Of a DNA stretch of 64,000 nucleotides, positions 17,860 to 27,051 are shown one piece after another. Positions within the stretch are counted from its first letter, which is position 1. Each line of letters begins with the position of its first letter. The DNA is from SB21 sp964415295 (GTDB taxonomy: Bacteria > CLD3 > SB21). A program made the position numbers and the translations under genes. The notes under the pieces are model-generated. The model was not told where the DNA came from. It worked only from the letters and a program-made list of their open reading frames with translations, and did no database searches. Where the stretch lies: positions 186,001 through 250,000 of the forward strand of contig CAYPYN010000003.1 of NCBI GenBank assembly GCA_964415295.1. Direction: 5' to 3'.

Positions 17860-18411
17860 ATGAAAAAGAACATTATTAAAACCATTATTGCAGGTCTTTT
17901 GATTTTCACGGCCTGTCAGTCGGAAGTCAAACAAAGCGCGACCTCCGGCAAAACGACGTCACCCGCCGGCATGTCCGGTATCAAGGACGACGTTTCGCAA
18001 AAAAATATAGTTCAGGTTGCAGCAGGCTCTGCCGATCACACCACGTTGGTTACGGCTATTCAGGCGGCCGGCCTGGTGGATGTTTTGGCCAATCCCGGAC
18101 CGTTTACCGTATTTGCCCCGACGAATGCCGCGTTTGATAAACTTCCCAAGGGCACGGTGGAAGGTCTGTTGAAATCCGAGAAAAAAGCCGACCTGCGCAG
18201 GATTCTTCAGCACCATGTGACGACGAGCATCTTAAAGCCTGAATCGTTCAAAGACGGGCAGGTGTTGAGCATGGCGGGCGGTGCTAATACCACGATGTCC
18301 GTTAAGAACGGCGCCATCATGATCGGAGACGCCAAGGTGGTCGCATCGGTCATTGCCACAAACGGTATTGTGCACGTAATCGACGGTGTCCTTTTACCGC
18401 CGGCCAAATAA
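17860..18411 (+). CDS. Fasciclin-domain lipoprotein
   Basis: 183 residues. Lipobox FTAC at about 17-20, a short linker, then one FAS1 domain (about 48-182) with its conserved ends: GPFTVFAPTNAAFDKLP, LRRILQHHV and GIVHVIDGVLLPP. FAS1 domains mediate adhesion or protein contacts at the cell surface. The ATG at 17860 has AGGA nine bases upstream. Why it sits within the nos genes is unclear; it may be a periplasmic partner of copper or heme delivery, but nothing in the sequence proves it. Confidence 0.85.
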   Translation: MKKNIIKTIIAGLLIFTACQSEVKQSATSGKTTSPAGMSGIKDDVSQKNIVQVAAGSADHTTLVTAIQAAGLVDVLANPGPFTVFAPTNAAFDKLPKGTVEGLLKSEKKADLRRILQHHVTTSILKPESFKDGQVLSMAGGANTTMSVKNGAIMIGDAKVVASVIATNGIVHVIDGVLLPPAK

Positions 18412-18435
18412 ATATGAAATGAGTTGACGTATACC

Positions 18436-19206
18436 ATGATCGAGAAAAAAGATCCGAAAAGCCGATCGGCAGAAATGCTGATCCCGGTATGGTCGCATCA
18501 GCACGGAGCCTATATTTCGCTGATCACGAGTTGGCTGATCGGCACGCTTTTGAGCACATCGCTGTACTGGATTCACGCGGTCACGCTGCTCTTTCTGCTT
18601 GCCGGACTTAATTTTGGTGAATTGGTCCAGGAGTATCTGAAAAAGAGGCTCGACACCGGCTTACGCAAGAAAGTCTGGACCATGGTATACGGATTTTTGA
18701 CCTTGGCGGCTTGTCTTTACCTTCTGCAAAAAAGTGTATCCTTTAATTTTATTCTTCCCGTTCTGGTGGCACTTGGATGCGTGTACGTCTATCTGAGCCT
18801 CCGGAGAGAACACAAACAAGTCTGGTCCGAATTACTGGCGTTTGCGGCCATCGCGTTGGGCGGTCTGACGGCGTACGAACCGTATTTCGTTCCCGGACTT
18901 GAGTTTCTGCAGTTATGGGTACTTTTGTTCTCTTACTTCGGGACCAGCGTATTCCTTGTCAAAGCGCGCTTTGACAAAGTGTCCATCAAAGAAATTATCT
19001 GGTATCTCGTATTTGTAATAACACTCAATGCAGTGATCGTGGAACGCACTCTGGTGTATGTTGGCATGATGATTCTGATCATGAGCAAACTGCTGATTCT
19101 CGTATTTGCCGAGGACTTTTACAAAAGACTTAGGATAACGACGATCGGCTTCATGGAATGCGGATATTGTTTGCTTCTGATTGCAGTGCTTTTCATGGTA
19201 CGGTAA
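18436..19206 (+). CDS. YwiC-like membrane protein
   Basis: 256 residues, about seven to eight membrane helices. The N-terminal motif PVWSHQHGAY resembles the PxxHGAW signature of the YwiC-like family, named for a Bacillus gene beside fnr and nar genes. Function is unknown. Its presence between nos genes fits an anaerobic respiration link. A TTG at 18424 is in frame; the ATG at 18436 is preferred. Confidence 0.65.
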   Translation: MIEKKDPKSRSAEMLIPVWSHQHGAYISLITSWLIGTLLSTSLYWIHAVTLLFLLAGLNFGELVQEYLKKRLDTGLRKKVWTMVYGFLTLAACLYLLQKSVSFNFILPVLVALGCVYVYLSLRREHKQVWSELLAFAAIALGGLTAYEPYFVPGLEFLQLWVLLFSYFGTSVFLVKARFDKVSIKEIIWYLVFVITLNAVIVERTLVYVGMMILIMSKLLILVFAEDFYKRLRITTIGFMECGYCLLLIAVLFMVR

Positions 19207-19244
19207 AAGACGGCCGCTCAGGCCAAAAATAAGGAATCCGAATT

Positions 19245-20621
19245 ATGCATCACAAAGTGATTATCGAACCGTTTAAGATCAAAACGGTAGAACCCGTTTA
19301 TATGACGACGGAAGAAGAAAGAAACGTTTATCTGAAGGACGCGCATTACAATCCCTTTCTCCTTCATTCCGACCAGGTACTGATCGATCTTCTGACCGAC
19401 AGTGGCACTTCCGCCATGAGCACGCGACAATGGTCGGCCATGATGGCAGGGGATGAATCGTACGCGGGAGCCAAGAGTTGGCTCAAACTGGAACGCGTGA
19501 TCAAAGATCTTACCGGTTATCCCCATATCCTCCCCACCCATCAGGGCCGCGCGGCGGAACGTATCCTGTACGGTTTTCTCGGAGGCAAAGGAAAAGTATT
19601 TCTAAGTAATACGCATTTTGATACTACGCGGGCCAATATTGAATTCAGCGGCGCCACAGCCATCGATTGCCCGATCGAAGAAGCGCATCATCCGTCGCTC
19701 GAACATCCTTTCAAGGGAAATATGGACACCGCCAAACTGGAATCCTTGATCAAACAATACGGTGCGCAGAACATTTCAGCGGTGATCCTGACCGTGACCA
19801 ATAATACCGGTGGCGGGCAGCCGGTGAGTATGGAGAACACGAAAGCGATCAGCGCTATTTGCGGGAAATTTGGAGTGTTGTTCATCATCGATGCCTGCCG
19901 AGTAGCCGAAAACGCCTATTTTATCCAGCACCGCGAAAAAGCCTACGAGAACAAATCGTACAGAGAGATCGCTCAGGAGATGTTTTCATTGGCCGACGGC
20001 TGCGTCATGAGCGCCAAGAAGGACGGCCTGGTTAACATCGGCGGATTTCTGGCCTTGCGGGACAACGAGATCTCGGACGCGTGTACCAATCTCCTGATCA
20101 TTACGGAAGGGTTTACCACTTACGGAGGACTGGCGGGCCGCGATATGGAAGCGATCGCCGTTGGACTTGAAGAAGTGTTTGAAGAAGATTATTTGAAGTA
20201 CCGCATTCGCAGCACGCAGTACCTGGGAGAAAAGATAAGCAAAATGGGCATTCCGATCATGCAGCCGGTTGGAGGTCATGCGGTCTATGTCGATTCCAAA
20301 GCGCTGTATCCGCATATACCAGTCGATCAGTATCCGGGCCAGGCTCTGGTATGCGAATTGTATCTGAAGGGCGGCATCCGATGCGTGGAAGTGGGTTCCG
20401 TGATGTTTGGGAAATACGACGAAAAGGGAAAACTGATACCGGCCTCGATGGAGCTTGTGCGGCTTGCGATTCCTCGCCGTGTCTATACTCAAAGCCATGT
20501 TGACTATGTCGTGGAAGTTTTTCAGGAGATACTCAATACGAAACAGCAGGCGCGGGGTATGCGGATCACGCATGAACCGAAATTCTTGCGCCACTTTACA
20601 GCTCATTTTGAAAGAATCTGA
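19245..20621 (+). CDS. tnaA: Tryptophanase (beta-eliminating lyase, PLP)
   Basis: 458 residues, full length for the tryptophanase/tyrosine phenol-lyase family. PLP lysine in SAKKDG, and TDSGT, PTHQGR, GGQPVS and YGGLAGRDMEA are conserved. Residues that part the two enzymes favour tryptophanase: Asp in HFDTTR (tyrosine phenol-lyase has Thr) and Val in GIRCVEVGS (tyrosine phenol-lyase has Arg). It would split tryptophan into indole, pyruvate and ammonia. No tnaC leader or permease is seen. It lies between the ywiC-like gene and nosD, an odd place. Confidence 0.85.
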   Translation: MHHKVIIEPFKIKTVEPVYMTTEEERNVYLKDAHYNPFLLHSDQVLIDLLTDSGTSAMSTRQWSAMMAGDESYAGAKSWLKLERVIKDLTGYPHILPTHQGRAAERILYGFLGGKGKVFLSNTHFDTTRANIEFSGATAIDCPIEEAHHPSLEHPFKGNMDTAKLESLIKQYGAQNISAVILTVTNNTGGGQPVSMENTKAISAICGKFGVLFIIDACRVAENAYFIQHREKAYENKSYREIAQEMFSLADGCVMSAKKDGLVNIGGFLALRDNEISDACTNLLIITEGFTTYGGLAGRDMEAIAVGLEEVFEEDYLKYRIRSTQYLGEKISKMGIPIMQPVGGHAVYVDSKALYPHIPVDQYPGQALVCELYLKGGIRCVEVGSVMFGKYDEKGKLIPASMELVRLAIPRRVYTQSHVDYVVEVFQEILNTKQQARGMRITHEPKFLRHFTAHFERI

Positions 20622-20745
20622 TCACGCGGCGGGACGATTTCAACGACCTCTCACGCAATCGGTCGGAGAAGATCAGCCGAAAAACTCTGGACGGTTTGTG
20701 ATCGGGTTAAGTTATTCCTTTGAATCGAAGAACGAGATGTTCTAA
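20622..20745 (+). pseudogene. Possible remnant of an outer-membrane beta-barrel gene
   Basis: Between tnaA and nosD one frame reads, just before a TAA at 20743-20745, GRFVIGLSYSFESKNEMF: alternating hydrophobic residues and a final Phe, as in the last strand of outer-membrane barrels. No start or upstream body remains, because tnaA occupies the sequence before it. It may be the tail of a gene lost when tnaA arrived. Chance similarity is not excluded. Confidence 0.3.
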
Positions 20746-20749
20746 ATCC

Positions 20750-21991
20750 ATGAAATTTGGCGCGCTTTACATATTTACAATTAGTATGCTTGCTTTCGCG
20801 TCCGAACTCCGGGCTCGGGAGATCCAAGTCAAACCCGACGGACCGATAACAACGATCCGCGCGGCTTTAGAGTTAGCGCAAAACGGCGATCGTATTGTGA
20901 TCCACCATGGGCGCTATGCAGAGGGTAATCTCACAGTGACAAAGTCGGTAACTTTATCAGGGATTGAGAAACCAATACTGGATGGTGAGGGGAAATACGA
21001 AGTATTGACTGTAACGGCCAGCGATGTGACGATTGAAGGTCTGGTCATTGAAAACGCCGGTATCAGTTATATACAGGAAAATGCGGGGATTAAACTGAAA
21101 GACGTACAACGATGCGCAGTTATCAATAACGAGTTCAACATGAACTTTTTTGCCGTATATCTCGCACGATCCTGGAACTGCACCATACGCGGCAACTCGA
21201 TCCGGTCCAGCGGAACGACGGAATCGTCATCCGGAAACGGTATTCACTTATGGTCATGCCGTAAGATCACCATTGAAGGCAATGACATCCGCGGACATCG
21301 CGACGGGATCTATTTTGAATTTGTCAAAGACGGCCGCATCGTTGACAATGTCAGCGCAGGTAATCTCCGCTACGGCCTGCATTTCATGTTTTCAGACAGT
21401 TGTATGTATACACAAAATACGTTTAGGGACAACAGCGCCGGTGTAGCCGTCATGTATACGCGGGGCGTGAAGATGATCGGAAATACCTTTGAACACAATT
21501 GGGGACCGTCTTCCTACGGCATCCTGCTGAAGGATATTTCCGACAGCGATATCGAGCAGAACGATTTTATAGGCAACAGTACCGGTCTGTACATCGAAGG
21601 ATCCGTTCGTATGACGGTAAAGAAGAACCGTTTTGTACAAAACGGCTGGGCGCTCAAATTGATGGCTAACTCGGATAATAATGTTTTTTCGGAAAATAAT
21701 TTTGAAAGTAATTCCTTCGATGTGGCGACCAACAGCCGGATGAATTCAAATACCTTTCACCGTAATTACTGGAGCTCGTACAGCGGGTACGACCTTAATC
21801 ACGACGGAATTGGGGACGTACCATACCGGCCGGTCAGCTTGTTTTCCATTTTGACACAGAAACAGCCCGAGACCCTTATTCTGCTGCGGAGCTTTTTTAT
21901 ATCCGTTCTTGACCTGGCCGAACGCATGATACCGGTGCTGACACCGGAGACTTTGATGGACCGGCAACCCTTGATGAGGAGGGTCTCGTGA
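20750..21991 (+). CDS. nosD: Periplasmic NosD, copper delivery for NosZ
   Basis: 413 residues. Signal peptide (MKFGALYIFTISMLAFASEL), then a right-handed beta-helix of CASH/NosD repeats (N-x-I-x-x-N and G-I-x-L patterns from about 60 to 350) and the typical YWSSYSGYDLNHDGIGDVPYRP. With NosF and NosY it drives CuZ maturation. ATG at 20750; a TTG at 20720 is in frame but unlikely. Its stop overlaps the nosF GTG (GTGA). Confidence 0.93.
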   Translation: MKFGALYIFTISMLAFASELRAREIQVKPDGPITTIRAALELAQNGDRIVIHHGRYAEGNLTVTKSVTLSGIEKPILDGEGKYEVLTVTASDVTIEGLVIENAGISYIQENAGIKLKDVQRCAVINNEFNMNFFAVYLARSWNCTIRGNSIRSSGTTESSSGNGIHLWSCRKITIEGNDIRGHRDGIYFEFVKDGRIVDNVSAGNLRYGLHFMFSDSCMYTQNTFRDNSAGVAVMYTRGVKMIGNTFEHNWGPSSYGILLKDISDSDIEQNDFIGNSTGLYIEGSVRMTVKKNRFVQNGWALKLMANSDNNVFSENNFESNSFDVATNSRMNSNTFHRNYWSSYSGYDLNHDGIGDVPYRPVSLFSILTQKQPETLILLRSFFISVLDLAERMIPVLTPETLMDRQPLMRRVS

Positions 21992-22719
21992 TCCGGATCG
22001 TGAACCTTGAGAAGAGCTTTAAAAAGCTGGACGTACTCAAAGGCGTCCGTTTTGAGATCCAGAGCGGTGCCATCACCGCGATCATCGGACCGAACGGATC
22101 CGGCAAATCGACAATTATTAAATCCATTCTCGGACTTGTCAGACCGGACAAAGGCGAAATCTTTGTAAAAGGGGAGAAACTCAACGGGGGATCCGATTAC
22201 AAGAAAGCGATAGGCTATATGCCGCAGTCGGCGCGATTTCCCGAAAATCTGCGGTTAGGCGAACTGATTTCCATGATCAAAGATCTGCGGCATAATCCAG
22301 CAGGAACCGATGAAGAACTTTTTCATTTATTTGAATTGCACAAAGAAACGGATAAAGCGCTTCGGACGCTGTCGGGAGGCACCAGACAAAAAGTGAATGC
22401 CTATCTGGCATTTCTTTTCGGACCGGATATACTCATACTCGATGAACCGACCGCCGGCCTGGATCCGATTTCCAGCGCCGTTCTGAAAGATAAGATCCTC
22501 AAGGAAAAGGCCGGAGGCAAGACGATCATCCTGACTTCGCATATCATGAGCGAACTGGAGGAATTGTCTGAGAAAATAGTATTCCTGCTGGACGGACGGA
22601 TCTGTTTTGACGGGAGCGTGGAGGAACTCAAAGAGGGTACAGGGGAACATAAGCTTGAACGATCGATCGCGCATATTATGAAAGGGCATGCGTTGTGGAC
22701 GGTACCACAAAAATATTGA
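21988..22719 (+). CDS. nosF: ABC transporter ATPase NosF
   Basis: 243 residues. Walker A GPNGSGKST, Q-loop in GYMPQSARFP, signature LSGGTRQK, Walker B ILILDEPTAGLDP, and H-loop TSHIMSE. It powers NosDFY. GTG start with GAGGAGGG at the right distance, overlapping the nosD stop. Confidence 0.94.
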   Translation: MIRIVNLEKSFKKLDVLKGVRFEIQSGAITAIIGPNGSGKSTIIKSILGLVRPDKGEIFVKGEKLNGGSDYKKAIGYMPQSARFPENLRLGELISMIKDLRHNPAGTDEELFHLFELHKETDKALRTLSGGTRQKVNAYLAFLFGPDILILDEPTAGLDPISSAVLKDKILKEKAGGKTIILTSHIMSELEELSEKIVFLLDGRICFDGSVEELKEGTGEHKLERSIAHIMKGHALWTVPQKY

Positions 22720-23486
22720 AATTCGAATTACACGACGTACTGCGGAGTAGATGGATGATCCTCTACGCATTCTTCTTTCTGCTCCTGACGGAAGGACTGT
22801 TCCGTTTCGCGGGAACCGAGAGCAAGGTCATTCTCAGTCTGATGAATATTGTTTTGATCATCATTCCGTTGGTGAGCATCGTATTTGGAACTATGTACCT
22901 GTACCATTCGAGAGAATTTATTGAACTTCTGCTCTCCCAGCCCGTTCAGCGCCGCAAAATATTCTGGGGTATTTATATGGGTCTGGCGATACCGTTATCG
23001 GCCGGTTTTGTGCTGGGAGTCGGACTGCCAAGTCTGATCTATGGGGTGCATACCTCCAAAGAGGCCTCGTCGATGGGTATGCTGATTCTGTCCGGCGTCT
23101 TCCTGACTCTTATTTTTGTGGCCTTATCCTTTTCCATTGCTATCCGTTATGAAGACAGGCTCAAAGGGCTGGGTCTATGCATTCTGCTCTGGTTCTTTTT
23201 TGCAATCATGTATGACGGTATCGTGTTGATATTGATTTACACTTTCGGCGATTATCCTCTGGAATCGGCGATCATTGCGGCTAACCTGCTCAATCCGATC
23301 GATATTGCCCGCACGCTGTTATTGCTGCAATTCGACATATCTGCGCTCATGGGATATACAGGCGCCGTTTTTCACAAATTCTTTTCAGGATGGCCGGGTA
23401 TGGTCATCAGCACATTGGCTCTGCTATCCTGGATGTTATTTCCGCTGGTTTCGGGCGTTCGCGTGTTTAACCGGAAAGACTTTTGA
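22695..23486 (+). CDS. nosY: ABC transporter permease NosY
   Basis: 263 residues with six membrane helices and the family pattern LFKFELHD-type start, then SREFIELLLSQPVQRRKIFWG, a coupling-helix region typical of NosY. It overlaps the end of nosF by 25 bases, and the GTG at 22695 is the likely start although it could be a few codons later. Acts in the inner membrane with NosF and NosD. Confidence 0.9.
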   Translation: MDGTTKILKFELHDVLRSRWMILYAFFFLLLTEGLFRFAGTESKVILSLMNIVLIIIPLVSIVFGTMYLYHSREFIELLLSQPVQRRKIFWGIYMGLAIPLSAGFVLGVGLPSLIYGVHTSKEASSMGMLILSGVFLTLIFVALSFSIAIRYEDRLKGLGLCILLWFFFAIMYDGIVLILIYTFGDYPLESAIIAANLLNPIDIARTLLLLQFDISALMGYTGAVFHKFFSGWPGMVISTLALLSWMLFPLVSGVRVFNRKDF

Positions 23487-23875
23487 ACGTGGATCGCATA
23501 ACCTTACATAAATGGCTCTCGGTCTCCGTGGTATTAGTTCTGTTGTCCGGTTCTCTACCGGCAAATCTTTTTGACAACGAGGGCTTGTGCCGTCGCCATA
23601 AGAATTGCGGATGCCTGGCATCCGAATGTACCTGCAAGGACGAAGAGATTCACCGGTATGCCGTGGATGAATGTCTTATAAGTTCGCATGATTGCGGAGC
23701 TCCTATGCAGAACGTATTCCTGCCTTTGCGTCTGGAGGGAGTCACGATCTTATTTACCCATGCCGTTATTCAGGTTTTTCTATTCCATTTGGAAGCTAAC
23801 CAAACGTTCCTCAAACCTTCTTCAGCGATAGCCGATATTTTTCATCCGCCCGACAGCAGCCTCCGCGTTTTATAA
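23483..23875 (+). CDS. Small Cys-rich exported protein in nos cluster
   Basis: About 130 residues, not recognised. A hydrophobic N-terminal segment (WLSVSVVLVLLSGSLPANLF) may be a signal or anchor, followed by clustered cysteines (CRRHKNCGCLASECTC, then CLISSHDC) and a tail with IFHPPDSSL. The cysteines, position between nosY and copper-related genes, and overlap with the nosY stop suggest a periplasmic copper-binding role, as inference. Start is TTG at 23483 or GTG at 23489; neither has a clear ribosome site. Confidence 0.6.
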   Translation: MNVDRITLHKWLSVSVVLVLLSGSLPANLFDNEGLCRRHKNCGCLASECTCKDEEIHRYAVDECLISSHDCGAPMQNVFLPLRLEGVTILFTHAVIQVFLFHLEANQTFLKPSSAIADIFHPPDSSLRVL

Positions 23876-23962
23876 CTAAACATTGAAAATCGTCATTGGA
23901 AGTTTCCTTCAGGGTCAAAACCCTGAAACAGGAAGCGTATTTTAAAAATTGGAGAAAAAATC

Positions 23963-24772
23963 ATGCCGCGAGGATTTAGCGCAAGAGTGCTGCTTAGTTT
24001 ATTTTTTGGCGCAGCCGTATTTTGGACGGCCTGCTCCGACGACGATGCCGCCGGATCGAAGTTGAAACTCATAAAAATTGGAGAAACGACGGTCGATTCG
24101 GCCGAAACCACCATTCGTTTATACGCGGAGGATTCGCTGTGTGTCGGATATAACCGGCTTTACATTTCCCTGGAAACCACCAACGATGGATACGAAGTGG
24201 ACCATGCGGATCTGACGATTTTACCGCAGATGAACATGACCGATATGGCCATGGTGCACTCCTGTCCTTTTGAGGCTCCGTCGGGCTTCGAGAACGGATA
24301 TTTTAAGAGTGCGGCCGTATTCTCTATGCCCAGTTACGATATGGGTTTCTGGAGCGTCCGTGTGGACTTTCATAACCATTACAATGACAAGCAGGGAACG
24401 GCGGTCTTCGACTTGCAGATTGCCAATTCCAGCAACGTTAAAACATTTACCTCCGGAACGGATAAATATATCATGACTCTTATTGACATGAATGATCCGG
24501 TCGTAGGACTCAATGATTTCGAAATCGGTCTTTACAAGAAACAAACGATGATGAATTTTCCTCCGGTGACCAATGCCGCCGTCAGCATTGAACCGACCAT
24601 GCCTTCAATGGCGCACGGATCTTCTAACAACGTGAATCCCGTGCACACTTCGCTTGGTCATTATTTGGGGAAAGTGAACTTTACCATGACGGGCGATTGG
24701 CAGATTGATGTCAACGCTGTCATTAATGATACGGTAACGCTTTCGACGCACTATGATGTGACTGTGCGGTAA
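23963..24772 (+). CDS. Met/His-rich lipoprotein, probable copper-binding (YtkA-like)
   Basis: 269 residues. Lipobox WTAC, then two similar beta domains: the first has LPQMNMTDMAMVHSCPFEAP, the second PTMPSMAHGSSNNVNP followed by YLGKVNFTMTGDWQIDV, which is typical of YtkA/FixH-like domains. Met and His clusters of this kind bind Cu(I). It precedes the TonB receptor and follows nosY, which suggests it hands copper across the periplasm. The ATG has GGAGA ahead. Confidence 0.7.
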   Translation: MPRGFSARVLLSLFFGAAVFWTACSDDDAAGSKLKLIKIGETTVDSAETTIRLYAEDSLCVGYNRLYISLETTNDGYEVDHADLTILPQMNMTDMAMVHSCPFEAPSGFENGYFKSAAVFSMPSYDMGFWSVRVDFHNHYNDKQGTAVFDLQIANSSNVKTFTSGTDKYIMTLIDMNDPVVGLNDFEIGLYKKQTMMNFPPVTNAAVSIEPTMPSMAHGSSNNVNPVHTSLGHYLGKVNFTMTGDWQIDVNAVINDTVTLSTHYDVTVR

Positions 24773-24777
24773 TATCT

Positions 24778-24811
24778 GAAGGGGCGGCTGGTCCCGCCCC
24801 TTCTTTCTTTT
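24778..24811 (+). terminator. Rho-independent terminator after the Met/His-rich lipoprotein
   Basis: Ten-base stem GAAGGGGCGG / CCGCCCCTTC (24778-24787 and 24794-24803) with a 6-base loop, followed by TTTCTTTT. It lies between the lipoprotein gene and the TonB receptor gene and should end or attenuate the nos transcript. Confidence 0.87.
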
Positions 24812-24822
24812 GAGGTTAAACT

Positions 24823-27042
24823 ATGAAAAAATTCCGGGTATTTAGCGTTTTGTTCTGCATATGGGTACCCATGCTTTTGTCTCAGGAAAGCACGGGCTAT
24901 GTCAGGGGCAAAATAGAAGACAAAAAAACACGCAATGCCATACCGTTCGTTAATGTTAAAGTATTGTCCGCGAAGTGGGGATGCGTCGGTAGTGCCGACG
25001 GAACCTTCTTTTTAGAATTGCCGCGCGGAGATTTTCAGTTGAGGTTTTCGGCCATAGGATATGAAGCCGAGTTACGATCCATTCACCTGTCTGAATCCGA
25101 TACTGTTGTATTGACCGTATTGATGGAAGCTAAAGATATTGTGATCGGTGAAGAAGTGGTCATCGCGTCCCGCTCTCTACCCGAGCGCCGTATTACATCT
25201 TACGACCGCAATTTGACAACGATCGACGATGTGACCTCAAAGGTCGAAGGAGTTTCGCTGACGCGACGGGCCAATTTTGCCTCAGAGCCTTCCATTCGCG
25301 GCATGGGACCGGGACGTATCGGCATGATGGTAGACGGCATGAAAGTATTCAGCGCCTGCGTGGATCATATGGATCCCGTATCCGCTTATGTTGAAACCGA
25401 AAATCTGAAAAAACTGGAAATCAGCAAAGGCGGGTTTGATCAGGAACTGTCGCAGAATATCGGCGGAACCGTCAATATGGTGACTGAAAAACCGGATTTT
25501 GAAAAAAGATTCGCAGCCGAGAGCGAGGCCGGATACGAAGCCGTGTCCCGCTTGGGGCGTGTACGAAGCATGATCAATATTGCCGGAGAGGATCTTGCGG
25601 TTCGCGGAACATTTTCCTACCGAAGGTCCGGAGATTATCGTATGGGAGGAAACGACAGGGTCCGCGGTTCCGGATTCAACAAGAACAATTACAAACTGGA
25701 TGCCACTCAAAAGTGGGGAGATCAATACCGGCTTAATTTATCTTATATCGGTGACAACGCCTGGGATATCGGTTACCCGACCATGCTGATGGACGCACGT
25801 AAAACGCACTCGCATATCGGCAGCATTGAGTTCATATGGGAGAAGGTCACGCCGATACTTCATTCGTTGAGCTCAAAGATCTACGTGAATCGGATTGAAC
25901 ATTGGATGGACGATTACGACCGCGACGTCGCTTCGCGTGAGATCATGAAAGACATGTACATGCCGATGTTTGGCAAGACCACTACGGCCGGCATTATGGA
26001 GCAAGCCTTGTTCCTGCGCTCGGGCCAGGCGCTGCGCCTTACAGCCGAGTATTATCATTTAGATGCATTTGCCGATATGAGAATGGAGAGTATTTTGCCC
26101 GGTGTTTCACCGATGTATGTGGTAAATATAGGTCAAGTGGGGTTGAATAATCTGTCGTTGGCGGCCGCTTACGATCGTTCTTTATTTGAAGACCTAACTG
26201 TGAAATTACAGGCGCGTATGGATTATTCCAACCGGGATATCCATGATCCAAGCGCGAAACGGGTGATGTACGGAATGTGGCAGGATCAGCCTTTGCGCCG
26301 AACGTATTTCACAAGCGGAATTAGCCTCACGGCGGAATACCGTATTGGAACACACGTTGAATTGTCCGCACTGATTGGACGCAGCGAACGTATGCCGACG
26401 CATCTGGAAAATTACGGATTTTACCTTTATAATATTCAGGACGGGCATTTCTATATAGGCAATCCACGGCTCCGGCCGGAGAGAAGCCATCAGATCGAAG
26501 GCCGTTTTTTGTACCATGATGAAAAATTACAATTCCGCACACAGTGGTATCACACAAGGATTTACAAATATATTATGGGTCTGCCGAAGGACGATAATTT
26601 GCGTACCTATGGCCATGTGTCTATGGCCACGATCATCGGCATGGAAAGCCATGCGGTCATTATTTTGTCGCCCGTATGGACTTTTTCGGCCAGCGCAGCG
26701 TACGCCCACGGAGATAACGAAGAATTGAATGAACCTCTGCCTATGATGCCGGCTTTCGAGACCAAGGCCGCACTCATCTTTGAAAAGAACCGTCTGTCCT
26801 TCGGAGTGGAACACCGCCGGGTCGCCGCGCAGCGGAGGATTGCGAGAATTGCCGAACCGGAAAACCGCACGAAGGGCTTTGGTCTGTGGCATGTGCGAAC
26901 CGCGGTGGAGATTAATGAGCACTTGGAATGGAAATTTGGAGTTGAGAATATTTTTGATAAATTGTACCACGAACATCAGAGCGTCGGAGATCTGCCCGGC
27001 AGAGGGCGCAATGTTTATACATCACTCGTTTTGTCTTATTAG
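24823..27042 (+). CDS. TonB-dependent outer-membrane receptor, probable copper importer (NosA/OprC-like)
   Basis: 739 residues. Signal peptide (cut after about LLSQ), carboxypeptidase-regulatory-like domain (about 23-105), plug domain (about 115-225, with RGMGPGRIGMMVDGM) and a 22-strand barrel ending in VYTSLVLSY. In other denitrifiers NosA/OprC brings copper across the outer membrane for NosZ; Met and His residues (for example VDHMDP, MDDYDRD, MYMPMFG) and the nos setting point the same way. Cobalamin or siderophore uptake is not ruled out. Confidence 0.82.
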   Translation: MKKFRVFSVLFCIWVPMLLSQESTGYVRGKIEDKKTRNAIPFVNVKVLSAKWGCVGSADGTFFLELPRGDFQLRFSAIGYEAELRSIHLSESDTVVLTVLMEAKDIVIGEEVVIASRSLPERRITSYDRNLTTIDDVTSKVEGVSLTRRANFASEPSIRGMGPGRIGMMVDGMKVFSACVDHMDPVSAYVETENLKKLEISKGGFDQELSQNIGGTVNMVTEKPDFEKRFAAESEAGYEAVSRLGRVRSMINIAGEDLAVRGTFSYRRSGDYRMGGNDRVRGSGFNKNNYKLDATQKWGDQYRLNLSYIGDNAWDIGYPTMLMDARKTHSHIGSIEFIWEKVTPILHSLSSKIYVNRIEHWMDDYDRDVASREIMKDMYMPMFGKTTTAGIMEQALFLRSGQALRLTAEYYHLDAFADMRMESILPGVSPMYVVNIGQVGLNNLSLAAAYDRSLFEDLTVKLQARMDYSNRDIHDPSAKRVMYGMWQDQPLRRTYFTSGISLTAEYRIGTHVELSALIGRSERMPTHLENYGFYLYNIQDGHFYIGNPRLRPERSHQIEGRFLYHDEKLQFRTQWYHTRIYKYIMGLPKDDNLRTYGHVSMATIIGMESHAVIILSPVWTFSASAAYAHGDNEELNEPLPMMPAFETKAALIFEKNRLSFGVEHRRVAAQRRIARIAEPENRTKGFGLWHVRTAVEINEHLEWKFGVENIFDKLYHEHQSVGDLPGRGRNVYTSLVLSY

Positions 27043-27051
27043 GATATCGAT

